Source: Undibacterium paludis
GTDB lineage: Bacteria; Pseudomonadota; Gammaproteobacteria; Burkholderiales; Burkholderiaceae_D
DNA length: 64,000 nt
Direction: 5' to 3'
Assembly: GCF_022568815.1 (NCBI RefSeq)
Contig: NZ_JAKZHX010000005.1
Span: 248,001 to 312,000 of the forward strand
Shown: piece by piece, positions 8,434-18,400 of the stretch
How the letters are laid out: every line of letters begins with the position of its first letter
Numbering within the stretch: the stretch's first letter is position 1
Program-made: the position numbers and the translations under genes
Notes under the pieces: model-generated
The model's database searches: none
What the model was told of the DNA's origin: nothing
What the model saw: the letters and a program-made list of their open reading frames with translations, nothing else

Positions 8434-9696
8434 TTAGCGCCTGCAACCAATTCTGGCCAGTTCCACCCGGCGATTACGTGCACGGCCTGCATCCGTGTTG
8501 TTGTCTGCAACCGGGCGTGACTTGCCATAACCTCTGGAAGTCAGTCGTGCCGCATCGATACCATGCTGCACCAGCCAGTTGCGCACGCTGGCAGCACGGG
8601 CGTCAGACAGCTTGAGGTTATAGTCATCACCGCCAACATTGTCTGTATGCCCCTCGATTTCCGCCTTGATGTTGGCATCAGTCTTCAGCAATGCAGCAAC
8701 CTTGCCCAGCACGCTGTCAGACTCCGGCTTGAGCGTGGCCTTGTTGAAGTCAAAGAACACACCATACAGCGGTACATGGCAATCCTTGGCGAATACGCTG
8801 CCCAGGTCGGTCTTGCCGACATCGGTAGTGCTGATGGTCAGCGAAGCGGTAAATTCATAATTCAAACGTGCCCAGATGTCGCGCCCGTCCTGCGTGTAAT
8901 GCGCCACCAGTGAGCCATAATCACGCACGGCAGCAGCACTGGCCGGGAAAACCACTGTCCAGCCAGCCTTGATCAAAGCCTCGCGATATTCACCGATGAA
9001 CTGCAACTTGGACAAGGTAGTCGGCCCCTGGTAATTGCGCACCTCCACCGCCTGTCCCACCAGTTGCGCCTCTTGCCCCTTGCCGGGTTCCGTCACATCG
9101 AGCGGATCATTACCACGCCCCTCACCGATGCGTTTGGAACCAGGCCAGGGCGGCAAATAGGGAATGTCATCATTCACCCCAAATTTTTCAGGCTGCTTAC
9201 CCGGCTTGGGCACGCTGAAGGCAGCCCCCGCATCCGCAGACTCAATCAACTCCACCCACACCTGCGCCTGCGGCGCATCCATCTTCACCGCCGCCCAGGC
9301 CTGCTTGCCACCCGCCTGATACCGCATGGTCCAGCCCGACTTGCTCTCGTCCGAGCGAACTGTCTGCCACCCCCCTTTGCCAAACACCGCCTGCATGGCG
9401 TTATAGATGCGCGCCTCGCTACCGTTGTAATAACCGAGCGCAGGCTCACCCGCCGCAGGCTTGTAAGTCATCCAGCGCGCAAACCGCTTGCCCTTGAAGA
9501 CCTTGGTTGTGCCAGCATTGTCAACAGCAAACTCAGCCTCGGCCACATTCTCCGCCTGCAAAGCCTGATCAGGATTCAACACCACCTGCGGCGGGAACTT
9601 CACATAATCAGGAAAACCCAGATCAGCCCAGGCGGGTGATGCTTGCAGACAGGCAATGACTAACAACAGGATGGGTAACTTGAAAAACTTTGGCAT
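8434..9696 (-). CDS. OmpA-domain envelope protein
   Basis: About 420 residues from the ATG at 9696 (MPKFFKL), which has a GGA six bases upstream; the ATG at 9720 would add eight residues and has no ribosome site. A signal peptide ends near ASPAWA. The middle is an uncharacterised periplasmic region. The last ~115 residues are an OmpA/Pal-type peptidoglycan-binding domain: VFFDFNKATLKPES, IEGHTDNVGGDDYNLKLSDARAASVRNWL, RGYGKSRPVADN and RARNRRVEL, with the conserved Asp and Arg that contact diaminopimelate. There is no β-barrel, so it is likely a periplasmic linker between peptidoglycan and another partner. Confidence 0.88.
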   Translation of the reverse strand: MPKFFKLPILLLVIACLQASPAWADLGFPDYVKFPPQVVLNPDQALQAENVAEAEFAVDNAGTTKVFKGKRFARWMTYKPAAGEPALGYYNGSEARIYNAMQAVFGKGGWQTVRSDESKSGWTMRYQAGGKQAWAAVKMDAPQAQVWVELIESADAGAAFSVPKPGKQPEKFGVNDDIPYLPPWPGSKRIGEGRGNDPLDVTEPGKGQEAQLVGQAVEVRNYQGPTTLSKLQFIGEYREALIKAGWTVVFPASAAAVRDYGSLVAHYTQDGRDIWARLNYEFTASLTISTTDVGKTDLGSVFAKDCHVPLYGVFFDFNKATLKPESDSVLGKVAALLKTDANIKAEIEGHTDNVGGDDYNLKLSDARAASVRNWLVQHGIDAARLTSRGYGKSRPVADNNTDAGRARNRRVELARIGCRR

Positions 9697-9877
9697 AAGA
9701 ATTCCAGGTGATTGGGGCATCGATAGACAGAATTATATTAACCTGAGAACAAAACCTTGATCAAGGTACATATCTGAGCCCAGCTCTCTTGCGATAGCCT
9801 GAACCACAATGAATTACGTACTTCCCGGATACTTAAGACAATTTTACGCATACGCCAATGACGTATAACATATCAAT

Positions 9878-10222
9878 ATGACAAAGCGCCAGCATATTGA
9901 AAGAGTGCCTAAGGTTTTTGTTGAAACTACGATTTTCACCAGCCAATTGAAAGGCTTGTTGACCGTTAATGAGCACAGGCAATTACAAAACGAACTCGTA
10001 GAAAACTCCGAATCAGGCAACCTGATCAGTGGCGACGGAGGTATTCGAAAGATACGTGTCAGTTACGGTGACAAAGGCAAGAGCGGCGGAGCAAGGGCAA
10101 TCTACTATTTCAGGGCCACAGATGATCAAATCTACATGCTGGTAATCTACCCCAAATCAGTCAAAGACAATTTATCCGCCGCCGAAAAAGCCATACTCAA
10201 AGAGTTGGTAAAATCATTGTAA
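9878..10222 (+). CDS. higB2: HigB2-type RelE/ParE-superfamily toxin
   Basis: 114 residues matching the HigB-2 pattern: VFVETTIFTSQLKGLLTVNEHRQLQNELVENSESGNLISGDGGIRKIRVSYGDKGKSGGARAIYYF, then YMLVIYPKSVKDNLS. This is the RelE-like ribosome-dependent mRNA interferase fold, with the conserved basic residues on the RKIR and GGARAIYYF strands. Toxin-first order, 23 bases ahead of the HTH antitoxin, is typical of higBA and not of relBE. Family knowledge predicts growth arrest by cutting mRNA in the ribosomal A-site. It borders the giant STAND ATPase gene, a common setting in defence islands. Confidence 0.85.
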   Translation: MTKRQHIERVPKVFVETTIFTSQLKGLLTVNEHRQLQNELVENSESGNLISGDGGIRKIRVSYGDKGKSGGARAIYYFRATDDQIYMLVIYPKSVKDNLSAAEKAILKELVKSL

Positions 10223-10245
10223 GTCGCAGATACAAGGAGTAAAAA

Positions 10246-10614
10246 ATGGACAAAGAATTATTCGCCTATTTGGTCACCAGCCTCACAGAAGCAGGGAAAA
10301 TCGCCAAAGGCCAGGCAAAACCTCCTCGTATCACGACACTGGAAAAATCTGGCAAGACAAGCAAAGGCCCGGCAAAACCAAAAAACAAAACGGCAACTGC
10401 GCCAGTGATTCAACATAAAAAAATCGATGCCAGAGAAGTTCGTGAAAAAACCGGTCTGTCACAAAGCGATTTTGCCATAGTCATGAACGTCAGTATCAAG
10501 ACCCTGCAAAACTGGGAGCAACACAGACGCGAACCGACTGGTGCGGCAGATTCCCTACTCAGAGTATTTGCCGCTGCGCCGGAGTTGGTTTTGAAGGCTT
10601 TGCATCATTCTTGA
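10246..10614 (+). CDS. higA2: HigA2-type HTH antitoxin
   Basis: 122 residues; AAGGAG lies eight bases before the ATG. The C-terminal half is an XRE/Cro helix-turn-helix of HigA-2 type: REVREKTGLSQSDFAIVMNVSIKTLQNWEQHRREPTGAADSLLRVFAAAPELVLKAL. The N-terminal ~55 residues carry a lysine/proline-rich linker with two similar blocks (AKGQAKPP and SKGPAKPK), longer than in the ~104-residue Vibrio HigA-2. It should bind HigB2 and repress the shared promoter in the ~160 bases upstream of the toxin gene. It converges with the STAND gene, 26 bases away. Confidence 0.85.
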   Translation: MDKELFAYLVTSLTEAGKIAKGQAKPPRITTLEKSGKTSKGPAKPKNKTATAPVIQHKKIDAREVREKTGLSQSDFAIVMNVSIKTLQNWEQHRREPTGAADSLLRVFAAAPELVLKALHHS

Positions 10615-10640
10615 TTACTTATATTAGCTAGGCGGCAGCA

Positions 10641-13600
10641 TCAGTTCAATAACGCAAACTTGAGCAAATTATCTGGTGCTTTCAAACCAAAGAGAGTGTC
10701 TTTTCTTTTTTCCGTACGTTTTTTTGCAGCCGACTCAATATTGGAAATCAGATTATCTCCAAATTTCTTAAATATTTCACCACGACTCACCTCATAAAAC
10801 CATAGATAGCATCTTCTATCAGCAACACCTTTTGCCAGTTGACCATAGCGCCAAAAATCATTCTGATCAGCGGCCATTGCAGCTAGCGAAAACCAATGAT
10901 ATGCCCACTCATTTTTTATATAAGCTCTGCTTGCCTTCTCCGCTACATCTCCCAGAAATCCCATTCCCCATAATCTTTTAAATGTAGCTTCTGATATTAC
11001 ATTTCTATGACGCAATCCTGCAATTGTTAAACCTCTAGCTTGCTCTCCAGAACAGCTAGATTCAAGCAATTTGGCCATGTAAGTATCTAGCCATAATCCA
11101 GCTCCACAAGCATCTGCCGATATGACCACCAGCTCCAGTTCCTGATCCGTTAACGCCTCAGAAAAACTAGCTTCCCGTAAAATGTCTAACTCAGCGACAG
11201 CGCAATTTTTGAAAAGCGATTGCATGTATAAGGAAACTTGTGCATTACCTACAAGAATTGAAACGAAGGGGCGGATATCATGCAAGTGCCCTAAGACTCG
11301 CTTCGACATATCTCCATCGTGAATTGCAAATACTCCCGCCAGCACCGTTCCAAAATTTGAAAAATTGCGAAGTATCCTACGGTCATTTGTACTCAAAATC
11401 TGCTGAAGCCATTTCTCTACAATATCTTTATCATGCTTTACAAGTAAAGCAGCGCTACTCCAGTCTAAGTTTGATAATAACTCTTGTGCCTGCTCACTTA
11501 TTATTTCTTTTTTGAATGTTTTCACTTGATCAAAGATTTCTCTTTGTTCTTTGGCATAATCTTCAAGATCATTGTCCTTAGCTAAATCTCGTAGCATGCT
11601 CCTTAAATCTTGTTCTGAATTTGAATCTTCAAACTCATCTATCTGCATCCTGCTTTTTTGCCCATTTTCACTAATTTGCATTGAGACTCTTGCAGATAAA
11701 GGCTCAGAAACATGAACAGGTTGGGTAAATCTATTTACAGCTTGACTTGTCATTTCAAGTAGCGCCTTATAAGCATCGCCTTCCAAAGCACAAGCTACGG
11801 AACCAATAAATTCAGATGTTACTAGTGACACTAGATCTGGCCGTTTTTGACTTATTACTACGGCAGCAATTGCGCGTTCGTGAAAAAAAAGGAAGCCATC
11901 TTCATTTGCCAAGAAAGGTGGATTTGAAAGTGGCACTTTTTCTAAAGCCATCTTATTAAGCAGTTCATCTTCAGCAACAAACACCAATTCTGACGCGAAA
12001 GCTGCAATAGCAGAGTTACTACTAACAATGTTTTCCGCAATTATTCTTCTTGCACACTCAGTAAGTACCGGGCGGTTAACCATGGCGATCATCAAGACTT
12101 TTCTCAACAAAGTAAAGTCTGTGTTCTGACTTGCGATCTTCAAGTAATGTTCTAATCGCTCAGTACTGAGTGGTTTTATGGCATATAGTAAAGCATCAAA
12201 TTCATGAATGTCTTTTGGTAATTTCAAAAGAATTTCTAGTTGATCTTCCACTTCAAGATGTGGCATCAGGCTCATTCCGATGTAATTTAGAATGAATTGA
12301 AAATCTTCGCTCTGAACTAAAGAAGGGTCGTTAATTACTCTTTCAAAAGTAGAGGTTACCGAACTAATAGTTTGCTCGTTAAATAATGGGCTGAGTTCAG
12401 GCAATCGCCAAACCAACTGCCTGAGTGGCATTTGCGAACGACCTTCTATCGAGTGAATGGTATCCCGCAACAGTTTTATAACATCTGACGAACTAAAACG
12501 CGCCAACGCAGGGGTTACATCTTCCAAGTCAATCTCCGCGCTATCTTGACTAAAATTATTCCAAAGAGTGGCTGCTTCAATTTTCGTTATTACATCACGA
12601 GCATTTTGGATGTTACTTCCTATCTGAGAATTAGTGTCGTATGGGTCAGTATTACAATATCGTTCAACACGTCTGAAGCGCTCTCCGCTAGAAATAGGTA
12701 ACAAGTCATCTGCGCGAGCATCAAGATCAATATCACCTAACATCCTCATAGCATAAACCGAGGCTTGGCACATAGATTCTGAGGCTTCAACTAAAACAGT
12801 ATCTACTTGCTGCACCAAAGAGTTTTTTGTATTTATATAGTCCTGTGAATTTAATCGAACTGCCCATAACAAATCATCAATTCGACTTAGAAAATCTGGT
12901 GCCACAACTGCGGCCAATCTTGAAGCAAGAAATGCAGCACTAAAGTTTGCTTGCCGCCTCCCAGCGACTAAGATAGCAGCAGCTCTTAGTAATGGCGTCA
13001 CCGTGGGCTTTTCACATTCAATGCAATTTTTCGCAAAAAATAAATTCTCTTCAGTTGATAATTTCATTCGCACTTGAGATATTGTCAATTCATATTCTTC
13101 TTGCCTTTGAATTTGTTTTTCATCATTCATTTGCACGGACGTACGACTGGACCAACTTCCCAGCCATTTTTTTATACGTTCTTCAAAAGTGCATTGTAAA
13201 TTGACATTATCCCGAGCATTGAGTAGTAATTTCAATATATCATCTTCACGTACGTGTGACCCAATCAACTCAACAATATCAAGAAAACTCTCAGGAAATG
13301 AAGGAACACAATGCGACAATTCTAGAATCATATTCCTGTCAGGATTTTGCATAGCAAGACTGAATTCTAACAATGCCACACGGGCAGAACCTAGGTAGTC
13401 CGGATTATTGCAAGCCAATACTGTCGCTGCCGTAACTGCGCTGCTCACCAAATCGAAAGCACGTATTGGCTCCAATATTCGATCTAATAATTCGCGGTGA
13501 TTTGAAGTATTTTGCGTTTTTAGCTCATGAGCAATCAACAACCCAATGGCAAACGGAAGTGTCTCCGATTTAAACTCATAGAAATTTTCATCACCTTTAC

Positions 13601-15218
13601 TAATCTGCAAAAACCTTCCTTCTTCAATTTCTGTAAGATCATTAACATAATTTCTGCCATGATTTCCCGATACGGCAGGAGATCTGCTTGCCCAACTATC
13701 TCGATCGAACGATGAATTAGGATTCTGTATCCATTCGCGAGCATGAGCTCGCAATAAATTTAAAAAAGCAACTGCACTATGAGCAATCAAGTCCCCCCGC
13801 TCTTCCAGCCTGGCTCTCCAATACTCAAGAAGTAAGCGTTCTATTGTCAATGCTCCTGGTTGATCTAGTTGTGGCAGCAGACCTATAGCCACTGAACATA
13901 CTCTTGGATTACGGATGAAAACCTGAACCTTTGGTGCTACAGTATTAGGATCAATATCATGCCGCTTAAAAATTAAATTCAAGTCAGATTGAGAGTAGTT
14001 ATTGACGTCTACTCTATTCACTAGCAACTTCCCTAATCGAGCACTAATTTCACGCTGCCAATATGCTGGACGACAAGTAGCTATTACACAGCCGCCAAGC
14101 TTTGCAACTGCAAACGTCATGGATTTGAGAATGTCAGCCCAAGGCTTTCCCGCATGTTCGTTTAAGCCATCAAGAACAATGACAAAACGTATGCAATTAT
14201 CTGCTTTTTGCTCTTGCCAGCGCTTTAGTTTGCACGCCCAGCTTTGTATCGACGATTGCCGGGCAGAACCATCTTGTTGTGAAAGCAAATGGGCAACACT
14301 CTCTATCGGATTCCCAGGGTCTAATTGTTCAGTTCTGCGTCCAGCAACAAATAACACTACTGGGGCTTTAGCTAATTGAGATACCCATTGAGCGACAACC
14401 CAAGTCTTCCCGACTCCCTCTTCTCCTAAAACGGCAATTAGCGATGGCGCTCCATCCGAATTTTGTATCTCTATTACTTTGTCGTTGAGCTTTTCAACTT
14501 CGATATTGCGTGGAATTATTTTGGAGACAGAATTAACTACGTCAATATATTGTCCAAATACAATTTGTGATTTATCTCGATCATTAAACTTCTCCAATAG
14601 CCATTCGTTGCTACGCTTTCTTAAAGCATCAAGTCCAACTTCAGACAAACTTGCTTTTCGACGCAATTGTTCTATCTGAGAAGTGAAACGGGAATCTGCA
14701 ACAATCGAATCAAAAATTGTAGATAAGTTAGTTGGCAATACATCTGGTGTATGTCGAACAAACCAAGCCTCGCTACTGATGCGAGCACCTGCTAACAGGA
14801 CAGCAAGGTGCGGCAATGATTGTTCAGACCAATCCAACGTAAGTAAGCTAATACCAGACTTTTCTAATATCTCGTGTAATTTTGCATTGATATCATCACC
14901 AACCTCACTAGTTGCAGCCAGCACCCAAAGGTCGATTCGATTTTCCAAAGAAAAACCCGCAATCCCTGCTTTCCCTACTAAGTCATCTAGAGTCAACTTT
15001 TCTTTATAACGCTTTGCCTCCATTGCTATTGCAAATGGAGCTGGTCCCGTACTTGCGTCACGACCAAACTGAGAACCAGATTTTGCGAGGCGGAATACAA
15101 GTCCTGTTAATTCTGACAGCGAACATGCGACGAGGCCTTCGAAGCCATCTGGGCCAGCAGGTTTTAGATCTAAAAGAAGTTGTCGAAGCGTACTGAGAGA
15201 AATATTCAACGTAGACAA
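10641..15218 (-). CDS. Giant PD-(D/E)XK nuclease-like / STAND ATPase protein, probable antiphage sensor
   Basis: 1525 residues from a TTG start with AAAGG nine bases upstream. Domain 1 (~1-145) looks like a Mrr-type PD-(D/E)XK nuclease: FEGLV (Glu26), SGSQFGRD (Asp54), AMEAKRY (Glu67, Lys69), then IDLWVLAATSEVG. Domain 2 is a STAND/NACHT-like ATPase: Walker A LGEEGVGKTW (265-272), Walker B FVIVLDGLNEH (345-354) and an arginine-bearing TCRPAYW (381-387). The remaining ~1000 residues are predicted mostly helical, without clear TPR or LRR periodicity, the place of the ligand sensor in Avs proteins. Nuclease-STAND-sensor order and length are those of Avs4-type defence proteins. It is visibly A+T-richer than its neighbours, pointing to transfer. 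The assignment to defence is inferred. Confidence 0.8.
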   Translation of the reverse strand: MSTLNISLSTLRQLLLDLKPAGPDGFEGLVACSLSELTGLVFRLAKSGSQFGRDASTGPAPFAIAMEAKRYKEKLTLDDLVGKAGIAGFSLENRIDLWVLAATSEVGDDINAKLHEILEKSGISLLTLDWSEQSLPHLAVLLAGARISSEAWFVRHTPDVLPTNLSTIFDSIVADSRFTSQIEQLRRKASLSEVGLDALRKRSNEWLLEKFNDRDKSQIVFGQYIDVVNSVSKIIPRNIEVEKLNDKVIEIQNSDGAPSLIAVLGEEGVGKTWVVAQWVSQLAKAPVVLFVAGRRTEQLDPGNPIESVAHLLSQQDGSARQSSIQSWACKLKRWQEQKADNCIRFVIVLDGLNEHAGKPWADILKSMTFAVAKLGGCVIATCRPAYWQREISARLGKLLVNRVDVNNYSQSDLNLIFKRHDIDPNTVAPKVQVFIRNPRVCSVAIGLLPQLDQPGALTIERLLLEYWRARLEERGDLIAHSAVAFLNLLRAHAREWIQNPNSSFDRDSWASRSPAVSGNHGRNYVNDLTEIEEGRFLQISKGDENFYEFKSETLPFAIGLLIAHELKTQNTSNHRELLDRILEPIRAFDLVSSAVTAATVLACNNPDYLGSARVALLEFSLAMQNPDRNMILELSHCVPSFPESFLDIVELIGSHVREDDILKLLLNARDNVNLQCTFEERIKKWLGSWSSRTSVQMNDEKQIQRQEEYELTISQVRMKLSTEENLFFAKNCIECEKPTVTPLLRAAAILVAGRRQANFSAAFLASRLAAVVAPDFLSRIDDLLWAVRLNSQDYINTKNSLVQQVDTVLVEASESMCQASVYAMRMLGDIDLDARADDLLPISSGERFRRVERYCNTDPYDTNSQIGSNIQNARDVITKIEAATLWNNFSQDSAEIDLEDVTPALARFSSSDVIKLLRDTIHSIEGRSQMPLRQLVWRLPELSPLFNEQTISSVTSTFERVINDPSLVQSEDFQFILNYIGMSLMPHLEVEDQLEILLKLPKDIHEFDALLYAIKPLSTERLEHYLKIASQNTDFTLLRKVLMIAMVNRPVLTECARRIIAENIVSSNSAIAAFASELVFVAEDELLNKMALEKVPLSNPPFLANEDGFLFFHERAIAAVVISQKRPDLVSLVTSEFIGSVACALEGDAYKALLEMTSQAVNRFTQPVHVSEPLSARVSMQISENGQKSRMQIDEFEDSNSEQDLRSMLRDLAKDNDLEDYAKEQREIFDQVKTFKKEIISEQAQELLSNLDWSSAALLVKHDKDIVEKWLQQILSTNDRRILRNFSNFGTVLAGVFAIHDGDMSKRVLGHLHDIRPFVSILVGNAQVSLYMQSLFKNCAVAELDILREASFSEALTDQELELVVISADACGAGLWLDTYMAKLLESSCSGEQARGLTIAGLRHRNVISEATFKRLWGMGFLGDVAEKASRAYIKNEWAYHWFSLAAMAADQNDFWRYGQLAKGVADRRCYLWFYEVSRGEIFKKFGDNLISNIESAAKKRTEKRKDTLFGLKAPDNLLKFALLN

Positions 15219-15398
15219 ATGAATTAACCTTTAAGTTGTTCAAGCAACTTGCAATTATTCAATCCATCTCGGGTTAGGATGGGCTATCTATACTTTATCC
15301 TCAAATACTCGTGAAAAAAAGTAGAAATTAATATTTTCCATGTAATTCCCAAAATCACCGTCAACGATACTCTTGCCTTTGCACCCGCTCACGGATAA

Positions 15399-15435
15399 AA
15401 CGCCACTCATGCGCAGGCGGGAGCCTAGTGGCGTT
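15399..15435 (-). terminator. Terminator of the GH31 gene
   Basis: Nine-bp outer stem AACGCCACT / AGTGGCGTT with an inner AGGC / GCCT stem, 40 bases after the GH31 stop codon. On the minus strand the stem runs into TTTTA, so a Rho-independent terminator is likely. It also shields the STAND gene, which starts ~180 bases further on in the same direction. Confidence 0.6.
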
Positions 15436-15475
15436 CGTTGATCAATCCGGTGATTCGGCAAGATGAGCTACAAAC

Positions 15476-18400
15476 TCACCTCCCCACCCCGTCCCCCACA
15501 AACCCAATCACGGCCGCATTCGCCCAGTTTGCACAAACCTCGGCCTTGCCTGTCGCCTTGACGCCCGTGGTCTTCAATTTGAGTTTGCTGATGCCGCGAA
15601 TATCAAGTTCTGGCTTAACGACTGCGGGTGCGGTAATCAAGCCGCTGTCGAACAATAATTTGTCGTCACCCCAGACCTGGAATTGCAGGCTGCCGTTGTT
15701 GCGGCAACTGTCATCTATGCCTACGTCGGCGCGGAAGGTTTGCCAGTCGCCTTTTAGCTGGTAGGCAATCTCGCTGTTGCCTGCAATGCCCAGGCCTTTG
15801 CGGAAGCGCAGGCCATTCATTTGCATGTTACTTTGCATGCTGACATCACCCTTGACTGCCTTGGCGTGATAGACAAGGTCTTTGGCATAGCTGGCTTTGG
15901 TGCTGGGTGCTACGTCGGACAAATAAATTTGCAGCTTGGCTTTGTCTGGCGTTGGTTTTTCGAGGATGCTGAATTCTGAAATGGTGATGGGGCTGACGAC
16001 GACGGGGTTGAAGGCGTTGTAGGCTTTGGCCGGTTTGGCTTCGCCTGTGCTGGTCAGGACCATGGGGTCTTGGGCGTCGCCGTCATCATTCTGGTCGTGG
16101 GTGCTCAAGACGCGGAAGCGGAACAGGCGGCCTGCTTTGGCGGCGAATTCGACTTTTTGTTTACCCTCCTGTTTTTTGAGCTGGCCGGTGTAGACGGGTT
16201 TGCCCCATTCGCCATTGGTGTCGGCCAGGTAGATTTCAAAGTCTTTGACCTGGCCGTATTGCCAGTTCTTGTCGTTGCGCGGGGCGATCTCGAAACCGCT
16301 GACCATGCGGCGCTCGCCGAGGGCCAGGCTGAATTCATGGGCGCCTGTCTTTTGCGACTGGTCACGCACGGTGCGGAACCAGGTGCCGGGTTTGCCGTCG
16401 AAGGCGTTTTCCAGCGGGTAGCCGGGTTCTTCTGCCGGGCGGCTTAGTATGATGAGGCTATCTGCGGCGATGGTGTTGCCGAGGTCTGGTGCCGGCGGGT
16501 AGTCTGCTGTTGCCGCGAGTTGCCTGTTTGCGGCTATGCTCAGACGGAACTGGTAAGCCTGGTTGACAGGCAGTTTGGCGGTTTTGATGTGGATGGTGCC
16601 GTACTTTTCTGCAGCGTCAAAATACCAGCCGCTGCTGGCTTTGTCGTAGTCTGCGCGGCTGCTATATGCCTGCAAACCCTGCTCACCCAAGTGCACCGTA
16701 TCTGGCTGCACGCGGGTGTGCACTTGCAGTTGCAGGGCGCGTTGCTGTTCCATGCCTTCATAGCTGCCATTGACGGCGCCAACACTGATACTGATATCAC
16801 CTGCCTTGTTTTCTGGCGCATCAACAGTGAAGGTTTGCAGGCTGGATTTGCCGCTCTGGTACTGACGGCTTTCGCCATCGTCTTCATACATCGTGAAGCT
16901 GGATTTGCCATGCGGGTAGATGTCCAGCGTCAGCACATCTTTGGGTACCTGGCCGTCATATAGCGCAACCGGGTACATGGGCAGGATGGCGCCAGCGCGT
17001 ACCATGACGGGCAGTTTGTCCAGCGTGACTTGCTGGTCGATGACCTTGCCTTTGGCGTCTGCTGCCACGACGCGGCCATCCCAGTAATCTATCCAATGGC
17101 CTTGTGGCAGGTAGATGCCTTTGCGCCAGCCTTTGCTGGCAGCCTGGCTGCGATAGATGGGAGCGACCAAAAAGTCTTTGCCGAGCATGAACTGGTATTT
17201 GTAGTTCTCATTATTGGCGTTGAGGTCTTGCGGATAATCCCACATCAGGCCGCGTACGATGGGTGCGCCGCTCTGCTCTGCTTCATGCGCATAGGTGTAC
17301 ATATAGGGCATGAGGCGCATCTTGAGTTTGAGGTAATCGCGGTTGATGCTGCGATAGGGTTCGTCAAACCACCAGGGGTGTTTGCGTTCTGATTTTGACC
17401 AGCCGGACATGCCCATGAGTACGGGCGTGAAGGTCTTCCATTGCAGATCACGTGTGAAGGTCTCGGGGCTGCCGCCAAAGATGCCATCGACATCACCCGT
17501 CGCATAGGCCTGGCCGGACAGGCCTGAGCCTATCAGGGTGGGGATGTGCCAGCGTATATAGTCCCAGCTGCCTGACTGGTCACCTGTCCAGGTGACGGCG
17601 TAGCGTTGTGTGCCTGCCCAGCCCATGACGGTCCAGATAAAGGGGCGCGCATTGGAATTATCGAGTATGCCTTGTGCTGCGGCCATGTTGGCATCCAGCG
17701 AGAATTGATAGCCCTTGCCTGTCCAGGCGACGTCAAGTTTTTGCGCGCGCGTACCTGCGGTGCCGACTTCCCAGGCGATTTTATCGACGCCGTTTTCTGT
17801 CCACAGACCGGTGCGAAAGCCATGTCTTTTTAATCCGGCAACGACCTCGGGCAAATTGGTGTAGCCGCAGCCATAGCCATCATTGGGTAAAATCCAGCCG
17901 CCGGGCATGTCGTGCTCGCGGTATTTGGCGGCCACGCTTGCCACCACGTCTGGCGTCTTGCCGGTGGGGCCATCACTCCAGCCCACGGGCACGGTGCCGG
18001 GTTTTTTGCTGTTGTCGCCATCGTTGTAGCAATCGGCATCGCCATATTCATAGGCCCAGCGCGGTAGCAGCTTTGCCCGGCCTGTGAGTTCGGTATAACT
18101 GGCCAGCACGTCCTTGATGCTGTCGCCGACGAAGTAATAGGCATCGAAGCGTTTTTCCTGATGGCTGGTGCTTAAGTATTCATTCGAGCGAAAATCATAG
18201 CTGCCATTGGCCCAGGTATTGCGCAGCACGCCATAGCCTTTGCTGCTCATGTAAAACGGCGCGGGGCTGGGCCTGTCGCCCTCTTCCCAGCCGCCTGAGT
18301 AAGATACTTCAAGCTGTTTTCCCTTGAAAGCATAAGCACCATTTTGCTGGCCGCCGCCAAAGAAGGCTTCGTCTGCACTGCTCGATAATGTCTGGAAGCT

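Noticed and set aside
10641-15218. Internal plus-strand frames taken as evidence for separate genes in the STAND locus
   Set aside because: All are short and A+T-driven; the minus-strand frame runs unbroken for 1525 codons with ordered motifs.
16070-16447. Plus-strand open frame opposite the GH31 gene
   Set aside because: Antisense shadow of a GC-rich gene; hydrophobic composition comes from the complementary strand.
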